In this document: positions 1 to 6,869 of the stretch, piece after piece | How the letters are laid out: each line of letters starts with the position of its first letter | Position numbering within the stretch: position 1 is the first letter of the stretch | Assembly (NCBI GenBank): GCA_902803245.1 | Contig: CADCPJ010000259.1 | Coordinates: 1-9,072, forward strand | Direction of reading: 5' to 3' | Source of the DNA: an uncultured Lachnospiraceae bacterium | GTDB taxonomy: Bacteria; Bacillota; Clostridia; Lachnospirales; Lachnospiraceae | Length of the DNA: 9,072 nt | Notes under the pieces: generated by a model | What the model was told of the DNA's origin: nothing | Seen by the model: only the letters and a program-made list of their open reading frames with translations | Database searches by the model: none | Position numbers and translations under genes: made by a program

Positions 1-28
1 CCGGCCGGTCATTTGCCAGGACGCTCAT
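1..28 (-). CDS. Possible start of a downstream gene, cut by window edge
   Basis: An ATG at 28-26 overlaps the TGA stop of the MATE gene in the ATGA arrangement and stays open for nine codons to the window edge (reads MSVLANDRP). A GGCGGG stretch lies 3-8 bases ahead of the ATG and could be a poor ribosome binding site. Nine codons are too few to recognise a product or to exclude chance. It matters only because it would make the MATE gene part of a longer operon. Confidence 0.2.
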
Positions 29-1398
29 TCACCCGCCTTCGCCCGTCTCGAATACCGGAAGTAATAGTAAGCGAGCTCCGCGGCGCAGCAGGCCATCCAT
101 CCGACCGGATACCCGAAGCCCACGATCGTCTCGGTGTTGGCGATGAGCCTCGTCGCCGCGAAGAGGTACAGCTGCCTCACTCCGACAAAGCATGCGATCA
201 TGCAGATCATCGGCCCCCTGGAGTCCCCGCGGCCCCTCAAGGCCCCCGCCAGCACATGGTTCACACAGTTGAAGATCAGGAAGAAGGTGTTGAGGCGGAT
301 GAAGAGGGAGGAGTAGCGGATCACCTCCGCGTCGTCCGAAAAGATGGCGGATGCCGGTCCCGCGAAAACGATCAGCGGGATGGCGATGACGAAGGTGATG
401 GCCACGGCGAGGAGGACGGAGGTTCTCGTTCCGCGGCGCGCGCGGTCCTCTATGCCTGCGCCGATGTTCTGGCTGACGAAGGTGGTCGCCGCGATGGACA
501 TGCTCTGAATCGGCAGAAAAAGGAAAGAGTCCAGCTTGTTGTAGCAGCTCCATCCCGCCATGCAGGCGGAGCCGAAGACATTGACATAGGACTGGACAAA
601 CACATTGGAGAAGGCCGTGACCGTGGACTGGAGTGCCGTCGGAAGCCCGATGAGGAGGATCTTCTTTAACGCCTGGCCGTCAAGCTGCAGGTCCCTCCAT
701 ATGAGTTTGTAGATGTCTTGCGTCCTCGTCAGGAGGACAAGCACGAGGACGGCTGAGACGAACTGCGAGAGGATCGTGGCATAGGCGACGCCCTCGATGC
801 CCATGCGGAGCACAAGCACGAAGAAGAGGTCCAGGGCGATGTTGAGAAGGCTCGTCAGGATGAGAAAATAGAGCGGCCGGGTGGAATCACCGACGGCCCT
901 CAAAATGCCGCTTCCCATGTTGTAGATGAGAAGCCCGGCAATTCCCGCAAAATAGATTCTCAGGTAGATCGTCGCCTCGGGAAGCACGTCTTTTGGCGTG
1001 GACATGAAGGCGAGCATCGGGCGCACCATGAGAATTCCGATGGCGGTAAATACCGCGCTCGCGATGAACGTCATGAGGATGGTGGTCTCCACGGCGATGT
1101 GAAGCCGCTCCCTGTTCTTTGCCCCGTAGCTCTGCCCTATGACGACGCTGGCTCCGACGGAGAGCCCGTTAAAGAAGAAGACTATGATGTTGATGATCAT
1201 AGATGTAGAGCCCACGGCCGCGAGCGCCTCGGTGCTGACAAAATTTCCGACGACGATCGTGTCGACTGTGTTATAGAGGAGCTGGAAAATATTTCCCAAA
1301 AGGAGAGGCAGGGCGAAGAGAACCATCTGCGGGATGATGGCTCCATCGGTCATATCTCTCGCCGTGGAAATCCGGTGTGTCTTTCGGAGATGAATCAT
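25..1398 (-). CDS. MATE family multidrug/toxin efflux transporter
   Basis: This is a 457-residue integral membrane protein, the usual length for NorM/DinF-type MATE exporters, which expel cationic drugs or metabolites in exchange for Na+ or H+. The first half carries the family hallmarks: LFALPLLLGNIFQLLYNTVDTIVVG in TM1 (about residues 27-51, quoted in part as LLLGNIFQLLYNTVDT) and GQSYGAKN near residue 88. The second half repeats the fold, with SQNIGAG as the equivalent loop motif. About twelve hydrophobic segments and a short basic tail (SRRAKAGE) are visible. The ATG at 1398 has a GGAAAGG sequence 11 bases upstream. An internal ATG at residue 16 (MTDGAI) is a possible alternative but has a weaker site. 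The gene follows the NSS transporter on the same strand after a repeat-filled gap, so co-transcription is possible. Its substrate cannot be deduced. Confidence 0.93.
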   Translation of the reverse strand: MIHLRKTHRISTARDMTDGAIIPQMVLFALPLLLGNIFQLLYNTVDTIVVGNFVSTEALAAVGSTSMIINIIVFFFNGLSVGASVVIGQSYGAKNRERLHIAVETTILMTFIASAVFTAIGILMVRPMLAFMSTPKDVLPEATIYLRIYFAGIAGLLIYNMGSGILRAVGDSTRPLYFLILTSLLNIALDLFFVLVLRMGIEGVAYATILSQFVSAVLVLVLLTRTQDIYKLIWRDLQLDGQALKKILLIGLPTALQSTVTAFSNVFVQSYVNVFGSACMAGWSCYNKLDSFLFLPIQSMSIAATTFVSQNIGAGIEDRARRGTRTSVLLAVAITFVIAIPLIVFAGPASAIFSDDAEVIRYSSLFIRLNTFFLIFNCVNHVLAGALRGRGDSRGPMICMIACFVGVRQLYLFAATRLIANTETIVGFGYPVGWMACCAAELAYYYFRYSRRAKAGE

Positions 1399-1420
1399 AG
1401 CGGGTCATACCTTTCCGTAA

Positions 1421-1517
1421 GCAAAAGACAGCTGTGTCCGCAGCGGACCGCGAGCAAAAGACAGCTGTGTCCGCGGCGGACCGCGAGCAGAAGACAGCTG
1501 TGTCCGCGGCGGACCGC
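1421..1517. repeat. 33-bp tandem repeat, three copies
   Basis: Three head-to-tail copies start at 1421, 1454 and 1487, the last lacking its final bases. They are nearly identical: copy 1 has CAGC where the others have CGGC, and copy 3 has GCAG where the others have GCAA. Each unit holds the perfect palindrome ACAGCTGT and the interrupted palindrome GTCCGC-N-GCGGAC, and the one base that changes in the latter is its centre, so symmetry is kept. A decayed fourth piece (CAGCTGTGCCCGCGG) lies at 1543-1557. The array sits between the NSS stop and the MATE start, probably in transcribed RNA. It is not a CRISPR array because there are no spacers. The unit length is a multiple of three, so long open frames on both strands are expected by-products. 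Confidence 0.9.
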
Positions 1518-1562
1518 ATACCTTAAGTCCATGCTGCAGCGCGCAGCTGTGCCCGCGGGGCT

Positions 1563-2933
1563 TCAGCCCTCAAAGAGGGGAAAGAGCCCGATGACAAACA
1601 CCACCAGGATGATTCCGGGAAGAATGTAGGTCATGTAAGGCCGCAGCCACCCCGGGAGCTTTAACCCCTTGCCGGCATCCGCCTCCGCGATGAAATTGTC
1701 CCAGCCCCAGCCGGCCCGGCTCGTGCAGAAAAGGACGAAGACAAATGCGCCGAGGGGAAGCAGGAAGCTGCTGACGATCAGGTCCTCGAGATCCATGATG
1801 ACGCTGTCGCCGCCGAGCGGATGTATGCCGGAGAGCACATTGAAGCCGAGGATGCACGGGAGGGACAGCAGAAACATGCCTGCCATGCACAAAAGACTGG
1901 TCTTCTTCCTGCTCCACCCGGTCAGATCCATGATGCAGGCTATGATGTTCTCAAAGACCGCAAGGACCGTGGAGAAAGCCGCAAATGTCAGGAACAGGAA
2001 AAAGAGGCTTCCCCAGAGCCTTCCGAGCGGCATATGATTGAAGATGTTCGGCAGCGTGACGAAGATGAGCTCAGGTCCCTGCGAGGGGTTCACCCCATAG
2101 GCGAAGCAGGCCGGCATCGTGATGAGCCCTGAGGTGATCGCGACGATGACGTCCAGGAGGGCGACATTTACGGCCTCGCCGGGGAGAGAGCGCTCTCTCC
2201 CGATGTAGCTCCCGAAGATCGCCATGGCGCCCATGCCGATGCTGAGCGTGAAGAAGGACTGGTTCATGGCAGCGACGATGACTTTCCCGATTCCGGCCTT
2301 CTTCATTCTCTCAAAGCTCGGCAGCAGATAGAAGGAGAGCCCCTCCGCGGCGCCGTCAAGGAACAGGCTGTTTACGGCCAGAGCGATCATGATGATAAGA
2401 AGAGCGGCCATCATGATCTTGGTCACTCTCTCGAGGCCGTTTTTGAGCCCAATGGAGCAGATGAGAAATCCCGCAGCAACGATGAATAGAGTGGCAAGGA
2501 TGAGGCCTGCGGGGTCGCTGAGCATGTCGTAGTAGACCTGCCCGACGGCTTCCGGGTCTTTTCCGTTGAACTGCCCCAGAACCATGCGGAAAAAGAACTG
2601 CAGCATCCACCCGGATACCGGAACGTAGTACATCATGAGGATCACATTTCCGATCAGGCAGAAGGGACCGTGGATGTGCCACTTGCTTCCGGGCTTTTCC
2701 AGAACCTGATACATCTTTACCGGGCTCGTCCGGGCGGCCCTCCCGATCGCGTACTCGACGGTCATCGTCGGGATGCCGAGTATGACGAGGAAGAACAGGT
2801 ACACAAGAACGAAAGCGCCTCCTCCGAACTGACCGGCCAGGTACGGGAATTTCCAGACATTCCCGATGCCGATCGCACAGCCCGCGCTGATCAGGATGAA
2901 ACCCAGGCGGCTTCCAAGCCGTTCTCTTTCCAT
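1563..2933 (-). CDS. Sodium-dependent symporter, NSS/SNF family (amino-acid type)
   Basis: This 456-residue membrane protein belongs to the neurotransmitter:sodium symporter family, whose bacterial members (LeuT, TnaT, MhsT) import amino acids with Na+. The TM1 signature GIGNVWKFPY is at residues 22-31. TM6 has the NQSFFTLSIGMGAM stretch near 224, and TM8 has AAFSTVLAVFENI near 318, where Ser-Thr corresponds to Na2-site residues of LeuT. Around eleven to twelve hydrophobic helices are present. I choose the ATG at 2933 (MERERLGSRLGF) because GGGAG lies 8 bases upstream and family members typically begin this way; a TTG five codons earlier overlaps that site. The substrate is not readable from sequence, but an amino acid is likely by family. 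The gene is first in a possible NSS-MATE transcription unit whose promoter region overlaps the palindromic block at 2981-3087. Confidence 0.93.
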   Translation of the reverse strand: MERERLGSRLGFILISAGCAIGIGNVWKFPYLAGQFGGGAFVLVYLFFLVILGIPTMTVEYAIGRAARTSPVKMYQVLEKPGSKWHIHGPFCLIGNVILMMYYVPVSGWMLQFFFRMVLGQFNGKDPEAVGQVYYDMLSDPAGLILATLFIVAAGFLICSIGLKNGLERVTKIMMAALLIIMIALAVNSLFLDGAAEGLSFYLLPSFERMKKAGIGKVIVAAMNQSFFTLSIGMGAMAIFGSYIGRERSLPGEAVNVALLDVIVAITSGLITMPACFAYGVNPSQGPELIFVTLPNIFNHMPLGRLWGSLFFLFLTFAAFSTVLAVFENIIACIMDLTGWSRKKTSLLCMAGMFLLSLPCILGFNVLSGIHPLGGDSVIMDLEDLIVSSFLLPLGAFVFVLFCTSRAGWGWDNFIAEADAGKGLKLPGWLRPYMTYILPGIILVVFVIGLFPLFEG

Positions 2934-2979
2934 AAAACCGTCTCCCAAAACAGTGTCTTTCTACAGGTGACCGATGTCT

Positions 2980-3009
2980 TTTATACTAGTTAACCTTAGT
3001 AATTGCCGA
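2980..3009 (-). promoter_or_regulatory. Candidate promoter for the NSS transporter
   Basis: On the minus strand, TATAAA (2985-2980) is a good -10 box with a weak -35 (TCGGCA, 3009-3004, four of six consensus bases) 18 bp upstream. Transcription would start near 2973, giving a leader of about 40 bases before the ATG. The -35 falls on the tip of the palindrome at 2989-3029. The -10 is well formed but the -35 is poor, so the exact site is uncertain. Confidence 0.35.
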
Positions 3010-3087
3010 AGGCAATTGCTTAGATTAACTGCATATAGGGAAAACGAAATATTCTGCTTCAGCAGACAATTTCGTTAACAACTATAA
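2981..3087. repeat. Nested palindromic element with imperfect terminal inverted repeats
   Basis: Outer arms TTATACTAGTTAAC (2981-2994) and its partner at 3074-3087 match at 12 of 14 positions. Inside lie two hairpins. The first has arms 2989-3007 and 3011-3029 around loop GAA (16 of 19 positions complementary, plus one G-T). The second has arms 3043-3057 and 3062-3076 around TTCA (13 of 15). GTTAAC occurs at 2989 and 3074 and ATTAAC at 3024. The block is AT-rich against GC-rich genes. GATGT flanks it at 2973 and 3088, which could be a target duplication but is short and offset by three bases on the left. It could be a small non-autonomous mobile element, a REP-like repeat, or a regulatory operator or RNA. 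No coding sequence is seen. Confidence 0.6.
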
Positions 3088-3174
3088 GATGTGCCTCTTC
3101 AGGATGTTTCTTCTGTTATACATCATTTGCCATGCCTTGTCACTATGCCGGGAGAGCGGGGCACACTTCCAAAG

Positions 3175-3203
3175 TTGCGCATCGGGACTCTTTAGTGTAC
3201 AAT
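3175..3203 (+). promoter_or_regulatory. Promoter for the glycosyltransferase gene
   Basis: TTGCGC (3175-3180) and TACAAT (3198-3203) are separated by exactly 17 bp, fitting a housekeeping sigma factor. Transcription would begin near 3210, leaving a leader of roughly 85 bases before the chosen start. The leader is AT-rich and contains two tiny ORFs (ATG at 3213, 17 codons; ATG at 3282, 6 codons) with no obvious binding sites. It also has a near-repeat of CAGTTCAT at 3224 and 3257. Confidence 0.55.
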
Positions 3204-3295
3204 AAAAACAGCATGGATTCGTGCAGTTCATTTATTGGAACGGATCAGAACTTTTACAGTTCATAAATATATATAACTTTCATGAAACAGATCGG

Positions 3296-4588
3296 ATGGT
3301 AAAAAGCATGCCAAACCATATTGTGTTTCTCATGTGCGTCCAGATCATCACTACGCTTCTTGTCGGCTGGGGGGCCGCTGTCGCTTTTTTGGGGCTCTTA
3401 AAAAAGAAGCCTGAGAAGGGACCCTCGGACCCGAAACACCGATTTGCCGTCGTCGTCTGCGCCAGAAACGAGGAGAAGGTTCTGTCCCATCTCTTAAAAA
3501 GCCTGGCGGAACAGGACTATCCGAAGGACGCGTGGCACGTATATCTGCTTGCTGACCACTGCACGGACGGCACGGCCTTACTCGCCGCGAAGTTTCCGTT
3601 CGTGACCGTGTATGAGAGAAATGACGGCCCCGAGTCAGGAAAAGGGGCTGTTCTCGCCTGGGGAATCGCGAAGATCCTGAGGGAGAAGGCAGATACATTT
3701 GATGCGCTGATGACTTTTGACGCGGACAACGTCGCGAAGAACGACTTTATGAGCCGCATGAACGAGCACCTCAACAAGGGGAACCAGCTCGTCCAGGGCA
3801 ACCGCCTCGCGGGAGAGCCGTACCGCTCCCTGATTACGAAGTGGTATGCCTCCTACTGGCCGTCCTACACGATCCTCTATTCCTATCCCCGCGAGAAGCT
3901 GGGCCTTTCGTGTTTCCTGACGGGAACCGGATTCGTGGTGACGAAGGAGCTCCTTGAGACCTACGGGTGGAGCACCAATTCGATCACCGAGGACGTGGAG
4001 TTCGCGTTCCAGCAGTGCCTGAGAAATGACCGCACTTCATTCTGCGTCGATGCCGTCTCCTATGACGAGCAGCCCTCTTCCTTTTCCGTGATGATGAGGC
4101 AGCTCGCCAGATGGTGCACCGGGAGCTATCAGATTCTGTACCGCTATTTCGGAAAATGGCGCGAGGCCTTTAAGAAACACCCGAGCATCCGCCTCTTCGA
4201 CAACCTGATGCTGCTTCTGGTGGGCCCGTCGAGCTCGATCCAGCTGATTGCGACGATCATCCTCAACATCGCGCTGGCCCTGACTCCGGGCATGAAGACG
4301 ATGCAGCTCATGCAGCTTATCATGTTCCTTCTCGGGTATCTCGGCGGGATCTTCGCAGGGTTTGCCTTCCCCCGCTACTTCGGAGTGAAGTGCCGGAAGC
4401 TGATGCCGGCCGCCTTCTTTTTCCCGGTCTTCCTCTATCTCTACACGCTGTGCTCCATCTACTCCTTCATTTTTCCGCAGAAGAAGTGGAAGCCCATCGC
4501 CCACGAGGGCCTGCGGGACGAGCAGGAAGAATACGATGTGCTGGACTTCTCCAAGGAATTTCAGTCGAAGCTTAACAAAAAGAGATGA
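3296..4588 (+). CDS. Membrane family 2 glycosyltransferase (processive type)
   Basis: From the ATG at 3296 the product has 430 residues. After one N-terminal hydrophobic helix (about 9-34) comes a GT-A catalytic domain: VVVCARNEE near 52, LADHCTDGT near 85, the DXD-type DAD at 142-144, TGTGF near 210, TED at 231-233, and QLARW at 269-273. This D, DXD, ED, QxxRW order is that of membrane glycosyltransferases of the cellulose synthase/hyaluronan synthase/PgaC class, which polymerise a sugar nucleotide at the membrane. Three or four C-terminal hydrophobic helices follow (about 305-410), then an acidic and basic cytoplasmic tail. The polymer is unknown, and a short non-processive role is possible. 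The start is uncertain: ATG 3296 and ATG 3308 both lack a strong binding site, and a GTG at 3221 would add an AT-rich stretch unlike the family. It is a single-gene unit ending at a terminator. Confidence 0.88.
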   Translation: MVKSMPNHIVFLMCVQIITTLLVGWGAAVAFLGLLKKKPEKGPSDPKHRFAVVVCARNEEKVLSHLLKSLAEQDYPKDAWHVYLLADHCTDGTALLAAKFPFVTVYERNDGPESGKGAVLAWGIAKILREKADTFDALMTFDADNVAKNDFMSRMNEHLNKGNQLVQGNRLAGEPYRSLITKWYASYWPSYTILYSYPREKLGLSCFLTGTGFVVTKELLETYGWSTNSITEDVEFAFQQCLRNDRTSFCVDAVSYDEQPSSFSVMMRQLARWCTGSYQILYRYFGKWREAFKKHPSIRLFDNLMLLLVGPSSSIQLIATIILNIALALTPGMKTMQLMQLIMFLLGYLGGIFAGFAFPRYFGVKCRKLMPAAFFFPVFLYLYTLCSIYSFIFPQKKWKPIAHEGLRDEQEEYDVLDFSKEFQSKLNKKR

Positions 4589-4622
4589 TGCAGGCATCAT
4601 TTCCTATGGTTTTCACAAGTGA

Positions 4623-4650
4623 GAGACGGCCCTAAGGGGCCGCCTCTTTT
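4623..4650. terminator. Intrinsic terminator, probably shared by convergent genes
   Basis: Arms 4623-4632 and 4637-4646 form a 10-bp GC-rich stem around loop TAAG, followed by TTTT at 4647-4650 on the plus strand. That fits the end of the glycosyltransferase transcript. On the plus strand the stem has one A-C mismatch. On the minus strand the same position becomes a G-U pair, so the stem is unbroken there but the following T run is poor (TCTCACTT). It lies between two convergent genes and probably serves both. Confidence 0.8.
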
Positions 4651-4659
4651 CGCGCAGCT

Positions 4660-5489
4660 TTATGTCTCTTCCGTGTAATTTCCCAGAAGGCGGAATTCGG
4701 GGCACATGCTCTTCATTTTCAAAATGAGCTCCATGGTCTTCTCGTCCCTTAAGGAAGCTTCAAAATCGATGTAGAAGCGGAACTCAAAGTCCTTTCCGGG
4801 GATCGGGGTGCTCTCGATTCGGATGAGGTTGATGCCGCGGGCGGAGATCTCACTTAACACTTCGGCGAGGGAGCCCGGCCGGTGGGGGAGAGTGAGGACC
4901 ACGGAGATGCGGCTGGCCCCGGGCAGGCAGTCCCCGTCCCGCGCCACGCAGATGAAGCGCGTGTAGTTGTAGGGGTTGTCCGCAATCCTTCTCTTTACAA
5001 CCTCAAGTCCGTAGAGCGAGGCGCACTCCGGGGAGGAGATCGCCGAGACGTACGGATCGGGGGACTCCGCCACCGATCTCGCTGCGACCGCGGTGTTGAG
5101 GCTCGGCCGGATTCTGACCTTGTCGCCCAGGGAATGCAGGAATTCGGAGCACTGCCCGAGGGCCTGCTCGTGGGAGCGGACCTCGGTGATCTCGCCGACC
5201 GCCACACCGGGCTTTGCGAGGAGGACGTGCTCGATCTTCAGCGTAAAGCCCCGGACGATCCGGATGTCCTCTTCCCCGATGACCTTGTACACCTCTTTTA
5301 CGGAGCCGTAGGTGTTGTTCTCTATGGGAAGGACCCCGTAGTCGCACATCCCTTCATTTACGGCTCTGGCCACGGCGCGGAAGTTTTTGAAATAGAGAAA
5401 GGTGCCTTCCGGGAAGAGATGCCTCGCCGTGATCTGTGAGTATGCCCCCGGGATGCCCTGGCAGGCTATGACTTCTTTACCTTGTGGTG

Positions 5490-5493
<4 letters not shown>
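4660..5493 (-). CDS. pheA: Prephenate dehydratase with ACT domain
   Basis: This 277-residue enzyme converts prephenate to phenylpyruvate, the committing step to phenylalanine. The catalytic domain shows GIPGAYS (13-19), LPIENNTYGSV (55-65) and the NYTRF signature (176-180), whose Thr is the essential catalytic residue of the family. A C-terminal ACT regulatory domain (about 195-277) should bind phenylalanine. Its two usual effector motifs, GALV and ESRP, read GSLA (207-210) and ESTP (227-230), so the normally conserved Arg is Thr. There is no chorismate mutase domain, unlike the fused enterobacterial enzyme. The ATG overlaps the aroF stop by four bases (ATGA), and AGGAGG lies 6 bases upstream inside the last aroF codons, pointing to translational coupling. 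It is the last gene of the aroF-pheA unit, which is preceded by a Phe-rich attenuator leader. Confidence 0.95.
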
Positions 5494-6506
<1,013 letters not shown>

Positions 6507-6540
6507 AGTGCTTTTGAACCTCCTTTAATCTGCAGCTTTA

Positions 6541-6576
6541 AAAACAAAAAGCTCCGCGGCATATGCCCGCGGAGCT
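6541..6576 (-). terminator. Attenuator terminator in the aroF leader
   Basis: On the minus strand AGCTCCGCGG (6576-6567) pairs perfectly with CCGCGGAGCT (6559-6550) around a 7-base loop, followed by TTTTTGTTTTT. This is a textbook intrinsic terminator. It stands only 12 bases before the aroF Shine-Dalgarno and downstream of the Phe-rich leader ORF, with no other gene on that strand to terminate. Its job is therefore conditional termination within the leader. Its 5' arm and loop can alternatively pair with the end of the leader ORF. Confidence 0.93.
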
Positions 6577-6697
6577 GATCTTTGCTGCGAATTGCATTTT
6601 AAGAAATACCGCCCGTCAAGCCGCGCCGGATATGCCCTGCCTCAAAGAAAAGGCAAAGCCCGTAAAGGTGAAGATGCGGTTTTCGGCATGGCGGAGC
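6558..6697 (-). promoter_or_regulatory. Antiterminator and pause-hairpin pairing regions of the aroF attenuator
   Basis: Three mutually exclusive segments are visible on the minus strand. Segment 1 is GCTCCGCCATGCC (6697-6685, inside leader codons 3-8). Segment 2 is GGGCATATCCGGCGCGGCT (6637-6619, leader codons 24-29). Segment 3 is AGCTCCGCGGGCATATGCC (6576-6558, terminator 5' arm, loop and the first bases of its 3' arm). Segments 2 and 3 pair through GGCATAT with ATATGCC and CGCGG with CCGCG. Segments 1 and 2 pair through ATGCC with GGCAT and CGCC with GGCG. Segment 1 resembles segment 3. A ribosome stalled on the Phe codons leaves segment 2 free to block the terminator, while one reaching the stop codon covers segment 2 and lets it form. 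Confidence 0.75.
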
Positions 6698-6705
6698 ATA
6701 AACAT
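6616..6705 (-). CDS. Phenylalanine leader peptide (pheL-like attenuator peptide)
   Basis: This is a 29-codon ORF on the aroF leader RNA, starting at ATG 6705 and ending with TGA at 6616. AGAGGA lies 6 bases upstream of the ATG, a good ribosome binding site. Five of 29 residues are Phe (positions 2, 12, 14, 17, 19), four of them in the core IFTFTGFAF. Four of the five Phe codons are TTT, although the GC-rich genes around it use TTC freely. There is no Tyr or Trp, so the peptide should report phenylalanyl-tRNA only. The ORF is followed by the attenuator terminator and then aroF-pheA, the Phe pathway genes. The role is by analogy with enterobacterial PheL, a cis-acting peptide with no separate function. 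It is too short for standard gene callers and is probably unannotated. Confidence 0.85.
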   Translation of the reverse strand: MFMLRHAENRIFTFTGFAFSLRQGISGAA

Positions 6706-6758
6706 AGCGGTTCCTCTTGTGTGCGCATTCTCTTTTGTGCTGTAAAATGATAAAGCAT

Positions 6759-6787
6759 ACGATAACACGCGGGATTTCACATGTCAA
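6759..6787 (-). promoter_or_regulatory. Promoter of the aroF-pheA leader
   Basis: A perfect -35 TTGACA (6787-6782) is followed after 17 bp by TATCGT (6764-6759), preceded by TGT, which makes an extended -10. Transcription would start near 6752, about 47 bases before the leader peptide ATG and about 245 bases before aroF. It is the strongest promoter-like match in the window, fitting an operon controlled afterwards by attenuation. Confidence 0.75.
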
Positions 6788-6801
6788 GCGGGGCGCCGGA
6801 G

Positions 6802-6838
6802 AAAAACGGCCGATATTGTTCATTTCATGATCGTTTTT
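6802..6838. repeat. Inverted repeat between divergent promoters
   Basis: AAAAACG (6802-6808) is repeated inverted as CGTTTTT (6832-6838), with partly complementary inner bases (GAT and ATC). It lies between the aroF leader promoter and the promoter of the plus-strand gene at 6936. It could be an operator for either direction. It lacks a GC-rich core, so it is unlikely to be a terminator. Confidence 0.35.
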
Positions 6839-6840
6839 GC

Positions 6841-6869
6841 ATACTTCGGGAACTCTTCGGGGGTATAAT
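6841..6869 (+). promoter_or_regulatory. Promoter for the 613-residue protein gene
   Basis: A perfect TATAAT (6864-6869) lies about 67 bases before the ATG. The -35 position 17 bp upstream is ATACTT (6841-6846), a poor match, which suggests an activator-dependent or weak promoter. TTCGGG is repeated at 6845 and 6856, 11 bp apart, inside the spacer, and could be a regulator site on one face of the helix. Confidence 0.5.

Noticed and set aside
13..669. Plus-strand ORF of 218 codons rich in Arg, Asp, Glu and Gly
   Set aside because: Antisense shadow of the well-supported MATE gene in GC-rich DNA.
1421..1517. Short CRISPR array
   Set aside because: Repeats are directly adjacent with no unique spacers and no cas genes nearby.
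1271..1519. Minus-strand ORF of 82 codons with repeats RSAADTAVFCS
   Set aside because: Same repeat artefact in another frame, running into the MATE gene. Starts and coding character are unconvincing.
1099..1629. Plus-strand ORF of 176 codons containing an 11-residue repeat (SKRQLCPRRTA)
   Set aside because: It runs antisense through the MATE start and across the tandem DNA repeat. Because the unit is 33 bp, every frame through it repeats in phase. No binding site or recognisable domain supports it.
2934..2948. TTG start five codons upstream for the NSS transporter
   Set aside because: The GGGAG binding site falls inside those codons, correctly placed for the ATG at 2933.
6507..6780. T-box riboswitch upstream of aroF
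   Set aside because: Expected in Clostridia, but I find no T-box core of the GGGTGGNACCGCG type in the leader, and the Phe-rich ORF with competing hairpins explains the terminator better.
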